This document shows positions 22,299-27,841 of a stretch of 27,841 bases of DNA, one piece after another; within the stretch, counting starts at the first letter, position 1; each line of letters starts with the position of its first letter. The notes beneath the pieces are model-generated. The model ran no database searches. It had not been told where the DNA came from and saw only the letters and a program-made list of their open reading frames with translations. A program made the translations under genes and the position numbers. Location of the stretch: NCBI GenBank assembly GCA_964534605.1, contig CAZHOS010000012.1:1-27841 (forward strand), written 5' to 3'. This DNA comes from CAZHOS01 sp964534605. Lineage in GTDB: Bacteria > Patescibacteriota > Saccharimonadia > Saccharimonadales > VXPC01.

Positions 22299-22337
22299 CA
22301 AAATTTAGATGTTTTGATTTGACTCAAAATGTTTTGA
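22299..22337. promoter_or_regulatory. cluster of TTTTGA/TCAAAA half-sites, candidate operator
   Basis: Half-sites at 22299-22303 (CAAAA), 22312-22317 (TTTTGA), 22324-22329 (TCAAAA) and 22332-22337 (TTTTGA). The last two form a 14-bp palindrome. They lie between the divergent starts and overlap the space between TTTGAC (22318-22323) and TAGAAT (22340-22345) of the plus-strand promoter, so binding there should repress. Confidence 0.55.
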
Positions 22338-22352
22338 GGTAGAATGGATGCA

Positions 22353-23024
22353 ATGAAGACAGAGTTACCCGAACACCATATACAGCGAGAGATTTTTGGT
22401 CGTTTAGTGAGGAGTACTAGCCTGCGATACAGCGACTTAAAGCCCGAATCTATCGAGGCTAACTCTTTTATGTACCATCTGAAGGAGCTCAAGAAAGCTG
22501 GGCTTGTAGAACAATCTGCCGACAAAGCCTACAGCCTCAGCGCAATTGGCAAGAACCTGGCGAATAGCTACAGCTTAGTCGAAAATCGCGAGCGCAAAAT
22601 GCCCACAATTAAGTCCATCTTATTAATAACCAATACTCAGGACGATGAAATATTGCTATACGAGCGGCTACGGCACCCAGGGCATGGATCTATCGGCTTG
22701 CCCAGTGGCAACCTACACTACGGCGAATCCCCGACCCAGGCAGCAGCCCGAGAGCTGGAGGAGAAAACAGGCTATAAAGGCATCGAGGGAAAACTAACCG
22801 GCACTGTCAGCTCTATCCGGCAAATGGACGCTAACACCTCGCATATTGTTGGACTCCTTAGTAGTTACACCGTAGAGGAGAAGAACACTCACGAGACAAA
22901 AGTCGGTCGAACCTTCTGGGCAAACCCATCAAGCCAGCCAAAAATGTCAGAGCGTACGAAATCGATATTGGTCGAAGTTGCCACACAAAAGTCCAGCCAC
23001 TTTATACTAGAGCTATCAGACTGA
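22353..23024 (+). CDS. winged-helix regulator with C-terminal NUDIX sensor domain
   Basis: 223 aa from ATG 22353 (an ATG at 22344 overlaps the -10 box). Residues 8-75 (this numbering) are an ArsR-like winged helix with the E-A-N-S-F-M-Y-H-L-K-E-L recognition region. From about 82 a NUDIX domain follows: the box starts at G-N-L-H-Y-G-E and ends A-R-E-L-E-E-K-T-G-Y. One glutamate of the consensus R-E-x-x-E-E is Lys, so hydrolysis may be lost and ligand binding kept. NrtR-type regulators pair the same domains in the opposite order. The TAGAAT box ends 7 nt before the chosen ATG: a leaderless message. Confidence 0.8.
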   Translation: MKTELPEHHIQREIFGRLVRSTSLRYSDLKPESIEANSFMYHLKELKKAGLVEQSADKAYSLSAIGKNLANSYSLVENRERKMPTIKSILLITNTQDDEILLYERLRHPGHGSIGLPSGNLHYGESPTQAAARELEEKTGYKGIEGKLTGTVSSIRQMDANTSHIVGLLSSYTVEEKNTHETKVGRTFWANPSSQPKMSERTKSILVEVATQKSSHFILELSD

Positions 23025-23089
23025 ATCGGCTTATTCAAAGCCCCTGCGCAAAAACATAATCAACATTTATTACTCGATTAGGGCTATGC

Positions 23090-23118
23090 TTGTAGTTTTC
23101 TATTCTTAGCACTAATAT
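23090..23118 (+). promoter_or_regulatory. promoter for the 198-aa gene, leaderless
   Basis: TTGTAG (23090-23095), 17-nt spacer, TAATAT (23113-23118), then exactly 7 nt to ATG 23126. The start site should fall on the A of the ATG. Confidence 0.75.
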
Positions 23119-23125
23119 ATCTACT

Positions 23126-23722
23126 ATGTCAAAAGGAAGTCGAGAAAAGAGATTTAGCCCTAAGCATCTGAAGCCGCGGCTAGAACGTATACCTACTGTA
23201 AGAACTATAGCTAAACGCGATATGTTTGTTGGCAAGCTGGTAGTTGGTGAATCACTAGAAGCCATTAGAAACATACAAGATAGTATAGCCGACGTAATTG
23301 GCGAACAAGCCGTTGTTACTCCAGCGGCTTACCCACATGTTAAGATCCTTAGTATACACGGTGTCGGTGCCTTGCTAAAAGATCACAAGGGCTTAAGCGT
23401 GGAAGAAATAAGATCTGCAATATCTGAAAACTCAGAGTCACTAAACTCTCACCTATCGGTCGTCAGCAAAGTGTTTATTGCGATAGGTAAAACAGATAGG
23501 CCGATAATTGGCTTGAAGCTGGGTAAAACCAAACCCTTGAGGAGTGAAGCAGAGGCTATTCTTACTTGCTTGGGTATCAGTGAGCCAGACAAATACTTAC
23601 CTAGAGGCTATGTCGTCACCGTTACTCGACACTCATCTAGAGAGTCGGTCCAAAAAGCAATTAGAGCGTCTGCGCCCTCGAGGCCGAAAAGAATAGAGTT
23701 GGCAGGTCTCAAACTAGACTAG
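23126..23722 (+). CDS. hypothetical protein, 198 aa
   Basis: Basic N-terminus (MSKGSREKRFSPKHLKPRLE). The body holds PHVKILSI near 70-77 and YVVTVTRHSS near 162-171, placed like the two strands of 2H (LigT-like) phosphoesterases. However, the paired H-x-T/S motifs are not complete, so that relation is a guess. No ribosome binding site; the promoter places the 5' end at the ATG. It ends 2 nt from the convergent rmuC stop. Confidence 0.7.
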   Translation: MSKGSREKRFSPKHLKPRLERIPTVRTIAKRDMFVGKLVVGESLEAIRNIQDSIADVIGEQAVVTPAAYPHVKILSIHGVGALLKDHKGLSVEEIRSAISENSESLNSHLSVVSKVFIAIGKTDRPIIGLKLGKTKPLRSEAEAILTCLGISEPDKYLPRGYVVTVTRHSSRESVQKAIRASAPSRPKRIELAGLKLD

Positions 23723-23724
23723 AG

Positions 23725-24885
23725 TTAATCCTCCTTTGACTGTTCGGGGGCGCCGATGCGTTGGACCTTATTTAACTTGCCTTCTATATTGCGGCTTTTA
23801 GCGCTGGCGGACTCTATAACATTACCGGCCTCTTGGATCTTTTTGCTGGCTTTGTCCATGAGGTCGCCAAATTTGGTGAACTCCTCGCGCGTGGCAGTAA
23901 GTACCTGCCAAACCTCGCTGGTGCGCTTTTGGATGGCGAGTGTGCGGTAACCCATCTGGACGAAGTTGAGTATAGGCATGATGGTGGTTGGGCCAGCCAC
24001 GGATACTTTGTATTTTTTACGGATATCATCGACAAGTCCTGTGCGCTGGACGACCTCGGCATACAACCCCTCTATCGGTAGGTACATTACGGCAAAGTCT
24101 GTCGTGTTCGGCGGATCGAGATACTTCTCACTAATGCGCTTTGCCTCGAGCTTTATCTGAGCTTCCAGAGCTTTACTGGCGGCGGCGAACTCGTCTTTGT
24201 CTCCTTTTTCTTGAGCAGTCAAAACTTGCTCGTACCTATCAAGTGGTAGCTTAGCGTCTATAGGTAGCAAGAGCATCTCGTCTTTTTTGCCGGGGATCTT
24301 GAGGGCGAACTCTACCGGGTCCTTGCTAGATTTTTTAGTTACGACATTGGTTAGATATTGTTCTGGATTAAGAATTTCTTCGAGCAGGGCACCCAGCTGA
24401 GCTTCGCCCCAAGCACCTCGTGTCTTGACATTACTAAGCACCTTTTGCAGATCACCAACGCCTGTAGCCAGATTTTGCATCTCGCCGAGGCCCTTATGTA
24501 CAGATTCTAGCTGTACTCCGACTTGCTTGAAGCTCTCGCCCAGACGCTTTTCGAGAGTGCTTTGTAGCTTCTCGTCAACAGTATGACGCATACGATCTAA
24601 CTGTCGATTATTGTCCGCCTGCAATGACTGTAGGCGCTTTTCTAGCTGGGTGCCTAGCTTGCCAAGACTGTCGCTCTGCAGCTTAGCGACACCAAGCAGC
24701 TGCTTGTTAATGCTATCGCTGCTGTCCTTGAGACTACCAGCCAACTCCTTGCGGTTATCCTTGAGCGCACGCTGCAAAGCCTTGTCGTCAGACCCGCCAG
24801 CAGCAGAGGGGTTAAATACAATATAGGTTGCCAGTAGCAGCAAAATAACAAAGTTAATAATAGTTATAATAGTCGCCCAATCCAT
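23725..24885 (-). CDS. rmuC: RmuC family DNA recombination protein
   Basis: 386 aa: one membrane anchor (about 5-24), a long coiled coil (about 35-150), and the RmuC nuclease-like domain (about 155-350) with K-T-R-G-A-W-G-E-A-Q-L near 153-163, P-I-D-A-K-L-P-L-D-R-Y near 207-217 and Y-L-P-I-E-G-L-Y-A-E. E. coli RmuC limits recombination at inverted repeats. That is relevant in a chromosome with so many palindromes, though no direct link is shown. TATAAT ends 7 nt before the ATG: leaderless. Confidence 0.93.
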   Translation of the reverse strand: MDWATIITIINFVILLLLATYIVFNPSAAGGSDDKALQRALKDNRKELAGSLKDSSDSINKQLLGVAKLQSDSLGKLGTQLEKRLQSLQADNNRQLDRMRHTVDEKLQSTLEKRLGESFKQVGVQLESVHKGLGEMQNLATGVGDLQKVLSNVKTRGAWGEAQLGALLEEILNPEQYLTNVVTKKSSKDPVEFALKIPGKKDEMLLLPIDAKLPLDRYEQVLTAQEKGDKDEFAAASKALEAQIKLEAKRISEKYLDPPNTTDFAVMYLPIEGLYAEVVQRTGLVDDIRKKYKVSVAGPTTIMPILNFVQMGYRTLAIQKRTSEVWQVLTATREEFTKFGDLMDKASKKIQEAGNVIESASAKSRNIEGKLNKVQRIGAPEQSKED

Positions 24886-24892
24886 AAGCAGT

Positions 24893-24898
24893 ATTATA
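24893..24898 (-). promoter_or_regulatory. -10 box of rmuC, leaderless
   Basis: TGT TATAAT on the minus strand, 7 nt before ATG 24885. Confidence 0.65.
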
Positions 24899-24907
24899 AC
24901 ACTCTAA

Positions 24908-25210
24908 CTAGAGTGAGACGATCCCCTCGCTCTCGTCAGGGCGAGATATCATGGACTGACTAGTCCTCTTGCGCCAATTAGTCTTGTCGCGAATTATGCG
25001 GCGTGCGCTTTTGATAGCTACGCCAAGAGATATGCCAGTCAGAGCAAAGCCATATACGGCATGCTCAAAACTAACGGCTTCTTCTACGCCGTACTTCCAG
25101 GCAAGAGGCGCGCCTACAGTCCCTGCAATAAACTGCCCTAGCTCTTTGGGGTCGCTATGGTTAGGGTCTGGCTCGCCCATTAATGTGATTAGTGCTTCTC
25201 TAGCCTTCAT
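24908..25210 (-). CDS. hypothetical protein, 100 aa, possible membrane segment
   Basis: Starts MKAREALITLMGEPDPNHSD. A hydrophobic stretch near residues 52-67 (VYGFALTGISLGVAIK) may cross or touch the membrane; the C-terminus is basic then acidic. It overlaps the end of the preceding gene by 11 nt, so translation is coupled. Unknown function. Confidence 0.6.
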   Translation of the reverse strand: MKAREALITLMGEPDPNHSDPKELGQFIAGTVGAPLAWKYGVEEAVSFEHAVYGFALTGISLGVAIKSARRIIRDKTNWRKRTSQSMISRPDESEGIVSL

Positions 25211-25604
25211 TCCGTATCTCTCCAGTTATAATCTCTACCCTAGTAGGTTCAGCAGACTCATTTAGGATCACAACTAACTGTACAGCAATTACTGATAACG
25301 CAATCAATGCTGCATCCTTTGGGTTGTCGTACGTTATACCAAGCTCTGCATAGCCGAAGCCAATCAAAGCACTGCGTATGCCAGCGCCAGCAAGTCCGCT
25401 ACGCATGAGGAAGTTTGGCCTAAAGCCTTCTTCTTTAAAGCCAGGCTCCACCGCATCGACATACTGTCTCCACGACGCTAATTGACCAATTGTATTTTTA
25501 TAGTCAAGAATTTCGTCGCGTAAGCCTTCGTCTATGGCTTCGTGCGCTCTCTCTTATATTGAGACTCCAGGGGGTTCTTCAAATTGAAAAGATTGACCAC
25601 TCAT
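25200..25604 (-). pseudogene. hypothetical membrane protein gene interrupted by an in-frame TAA
   Basis: From ATG 25604 the frame reads MSGQSFQFEEPPGVSI and then TAA (25556-25554). The same frame continues as a protein-like stretch (ERAHEAIDEGLRDEILDY...) into an open part with a Gly/Ala-rich helix and a hydrophobic segment near its end. The full reading would be about 133 aa. A GTG at 25451 could restart an 83-aa product but lacks a ribosome site. An extended -10 (TGC TATAAT, 25619-25614) ends 9 nt before the ATG, so the promoter is intact. Nonsense mutation, sequencing error or stop readthrough are all possible. Confidence 0.55.
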
Positions 25605-25682
25605 ATATTCGTAATTATAGCATGCCCCTAACTCTGTAAATATATTCTGGAGGTGTGTTTTCAGGTAAACCAAATCGGAGCA

Positions 25683-25753
25683 CCAAGTAACTTCTAGTGG
25701 GCCTGGGGTCACCTGCTCTGCTGGGGAGCGGAGGCCCGTCAGAAGTTACTTGG
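25683..25753 (-). terminator. large hairpin overlapping the typA stop codon
   Basis: CCAAGTAACTTCT (25683-25695) pairs perfectly with AGAAGTTACTTGG (25741-25753), 13 bp. The enclosed 45 nt hold GGGCCT/AGGCCC. On the minus strand the 5' arm contains the last typA codons and its TAA. There is no T tract, so it may end or protect the message. Confidence 0.55.
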
Positions 25754-27560
25754 CAGCGCGCTTGCGGTCGGACGGATTAAGGTGTTTCTTGCGGAGGCGC
25801 AAGTTTTCTGGCGTGACCTCTAGCAGCTCGTCGTCTTCGATGAAGTCCATCGATTGCTCCAGGCTAAAGATTGTTGGCGGGGTGAGCTGAATGGTCCCGT
25901 CGCTGCTATTGCTGCGCATGTTGTCCAGTTTCTTGGCCTTAGTTGGGTTGACCTCCATGTCTTCTTTGCGGGCGTTAAGGCCGATGATCATACCTTGGTA
26001 GACCTTGATGGCTGGCGGGACAAAAAGTATACCGCGTGGCTCGATGTTTTGTAGCGAGTACGGAGTAGTGGTGCCGGCCTCGTTGGCTATCAGCACGCCG
26101 TTGCGTAGGCTTTGCACAGCCGCCGTTAGTGGCAGGTGGCCGATAGTGCTGCTGTTCATGATGATGGTGCCCTTCGTTTCTGTCAGCAGAATACCTCGCA
26201 AGCCAATAATGGCGCGGGTGGGGATCTCGTACACAAGCTCTGTACCGCTGCCCTTGGCACTGGCTTGCTGCGATTTTAGTGTTGCACGGCGAGCGCCTAG
26301 CTCTTGCTGCACCGCACCAACATGCTCGTCTGGGACCTCTACGTGTAGCTCTTCTAGTGGCTCTTGCTGCTGTCCGTCCTTCTCTATAACAACCACTTGC
26401 GGGCGACCCACCTCGAACTCGAAGCCTTCGCGGCGCATAGTCTCGATAAGTACAGACAGGTGCAGCTCGCCCCTACCGCTAACCTTAAAGCCGATTTCTT
26501 GTGGTTCTACGCGCAGACCAACATTCGTCTCTAGCTCTTTCTGCAGACGGTCGCTGATCTGGCGGCTCGTCGTAAATTTGCCCTCTTGGCCCTTCATCGG
26601 ACTGGTGTTGGGACCCAGATAAATCTGCAGTGTTGGGTCCTCGACCTCTAGGTCTGCCAGTGCATCTGGCTGCGCTGGATCACAAAGCGTCTGGCCAATA
26701 CCAGCATCGGCAATGCCTGTAAGCTGAACAATATCGCCTGCATGTGCGTCGTCGACCTCGAACTTACTGAGACCGCGACTCATGTACAGACCGTCTATCT
26801 TGAAGGACTTGCTTGTGCCCTGGGAGTCAACAACGACGACTTGATCATTGCGCTTGATGCCACCGCGGTTAATGCGGCCGATGGCGTACTTGCCTTTATA
26901 ACTATCCCAGCTAAGGGCCGTAACTTGCATCTGGAATGGTCCGTCGGCGTCTACATCTGGTGGGGGTACATGAGTTTTGATAGCGTCGAACAATACGGCA
27001 AAGTCAGAGTCGTCCTCGAAGCTACTGGGCATCTCGGTCCAAGCCTTGCCATCACGCCCCACGGCGTAGTAGACCGGGTATTGTAGCTGACTATCCTCGA
27101 CGGCAAGTTCCAAAAATAGATCGGCTAGCTCGTCTTCTACCTGGGAGACACGGCTACCTGGCTTATCGATCTTATTGATAACCACGATCGGCTTAAGCTT
27201 GTGCTCTAGCGCTTTGCCCAGCACGAACTTGGTCTGGGGCATCGGGCCCTCTTGGGCGTCGACTACCAGTAGGCAGCCGTCGGCCATATTAAGCGTGCGC
27301 TCTACCTCGCCACTAAAGTCGGCGTGGCCTGGGGTGTCGATAATATTGATGCGCGTGTCGTCGTGGTCTACGGCTGTAATCTTGGCCGTAATAGTAATGC
27401 CACGCTCTTTCTCTTGATCACCGCTGTCCATCAGTAGCTCGGTATCCATCTCGGACTGGTTATCACGGAAAAGATTAGACTGCTTAAGCAAGCCGTCTAC
27501 GATAGTTGTTTTGCCATGGTCTACGTGCGCAACTATGGCTATGTTTCGAATATCTTTCAC
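25746..27560 (-). CDS. typA: ribosome-associated GTPase TypA/BipA
   Basis: 604 aa from GTG 27560, chosen because AAAGGA lies 8 nt upstream and the sequence then starts KDIRNIAIVAHVDHGKTT as in the family. G motifs: AHVDHGKT (G1), R-G-I-T-I (G2), DTPGHADF (G3), NKID (G4). EF-G-like domains II, III and V and the TypA-specific C-terminal domain follow. It binds the ribosome under stress and helps 50S assembly. A hairpin lies in the leader. Confidence 0.95.
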   Translation of the reverse strand: MKDIRNIAIVAHVDHGKTTIVDGLLKQSNLFRDNQSEMDTELLMDSGDQEKERGITITAKITAVDHDDTRINIIDTPGHADFSGEVERTLNMADGCLLVVDAQEGPMPQTKFVLGKALEHKLKPIVVINKIDKPGSRVSQVEDELADLFLELAVEDSQLQYPVYYAVGRDGKAWTEMPSSFEDDSDFAVLFDAIKTHVPPPDVDADGPFQMQVTALSWDSYKGKYAIGRINRGGIKRNDQVVVVDSQGTSKSFKIDGLYMSRGLSKFEVDDAHAGDIVQLTGIADAGIGQTLCDPAQPDALADLEVEDPTLQIYLGPNTSPMKGQEGKFTTSRQISDRLQKELETNVGLRVEPQEIGFKVSGRGELHLSVLIETMRREGFEFEVGRPQVVVIEKDGQQQEPLEELHVEVPDEHVGAVQQELGARRATLKSQQASAKGSGTELVYEIPTRAIIGLRGILLTETKGTIIMNSSTIGHLPLTAAVQSLRNGVLIANEAGTTTPYSLQNIEPRGILFVPPAIKVYQGMIIGLNARKEDMEVNPTKAKKLDNMRSNSSDGTIQLTPPTIFSLEQSMDFIEDDELLEVTPENLRLRKKHLNPSDRKRAAK

Positions 27561-27574
27561 TGTGAGTTTCCTTT

Positions 27575-27605
27575 GCAATAAAACAAGGTGCCTGCAGAAG
27601 CACCT
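27575..27605 (-). promoter_or_regulatory. hairpin with T-rich tail in the typA leader
   Basis: Minus-strand AGGTGC (27605-27600), loop containing CTGCAG, GCACCT (27591-27586), then TGTTTTATT. It resembles a weak terminator, either an attenuator for typA or the end of the upstream protease transcript. Confidence 0.45.
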
Positions 27606-27643
27606 CTCTTCCAAGATATTTTAACAGATGGGAAGGCCCTTAG

Positions 27644-27841
27644 CTAGTGCTTGCCTTCTAGTTTGTGGATTTGATCGTGGTCGAGGCCGTAGTGGTGGGC
27701 TATTTCGTGCCATAGCGTACGCTTTATTTGTTCTTTGAGGGCTACGTTATTGGGGCTAACAGCTATTATAGCCTTCTTAAACAAAGTGATCTTGTCGGGC
27801 GGAGCGACCGTCGCTCCCGTACCGCGCGCAGATAGCGGGAT
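27644..27841 (-). CDS. zincin-like metallopeptidase (Zincin_1 type), N-terminus outside window
   Basis: 65 C-terminal residues are visible. They include K-I-T-L-F-K-K-A-I and the HEIAHHYGLDHDQI segment: the H-E-x-x-H zinc site with a following G-L-D-H-D, as in small bacterial zincin-like proteins of about 110-130 aa. It should bind Zn through the two His and use Glu for catalysis; natural substrates of the family are poorly known. Confidence 0.8.
   Translation of the reverse strand: MPLSARGTGATVAPPDKITLFKKAIIAVSPNNVALKEQIKRTLWHEIAHHYGLDHDQIHKLEGKH

Noticed and set aside
1..27841. Recoding of UGA as in Gracilibacteria or Absconditabacteria
   Set aside because: TGA ends pheS and the small gene between pheS and pheT at sensible positions with overlapping starts; no gene needs UGA read as an amino acid.

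Overview
This looks like a chromosomal piece from a member of the Candidate Phyla Radiation (Patescibacteria), most like Saccharibacteria (TM7). That assignment is an inference from protein types, compact operons and many first genes without leaders; there is no rRNA here to test it. Two 100-N gaps mark it as a metagenome-style assembly. TGA is used as a stop (pheS ends in a TGA that overlaps the next start), so the recoded-UGA CPR lineages are unlikely.

Layout. 1-2,100 (minus): an AHSA1/START protein with a 44-aa neighbour, then a redox operon of a glutaredoxin and a glutaredoxin-thioredoxin reductase fusion. 2,186-2,395: an artefactual gap between identical 55-bp ends. 2,894-9,714 (minus): a membrane FKBP isomerase, an RND permease, an ABC exporter behind ribosomal protein L25, and a YecM-like protein. 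9,775-12,660: almost 2.9 kb without a long gene, full of perfect hairpins and six tRNA-type cloverleaves, all minus. 12,712-17,581 (minus): a pheS-orf-pheT operon ending in a GH6 glycosidase, preceded by a zinc-ribbon protein's gene. 17,699-19,903 (minus): an actinobacterial-type dapD and a GNAT acetyltransferase with a long structured leader. 20,197-21,215 (plus): YajQ and an unknown protein. 21,271-23,722: a TIM-barrel gene divergent from an HTH-NUDIX regulator, then an unknown protein. 23,725-27,841 (minus): RmuC, two small genes (one broken by an in-frame stop), TypA, and the end of a zincin-type metalloprotease.

The most unusual region is 9.8-12.7 kb. It reads as two minus-strand transcripts, each with a strong extended -10 promoter and a terminator. 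Each carries GGTGTTGGAAAYC near its 5' end and the complementary GGTTTCCAACACC near its 3' end, with tRNA genes and hairpins between. The 3' copies sit in a three-helix element that occurs twice with compensatory base changes. Only the Ile tRNA is fully canonical; four of the six have enlarged or altered anticodon loops, including a 15-nt palindromic insert in a Gly(GCC)-type tRNA at the usual intron position. I interpret this as a pair of large structured RNAs with embedded tRNAs, and I do not recognise a described family.

A second general pattern is that at least seven transcription units have a -10 box 6-9 nt before the ATG and no ribosome binding site, while downstream genes carry AGGAG-type sites. 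This points to leaderless translation of first genes.
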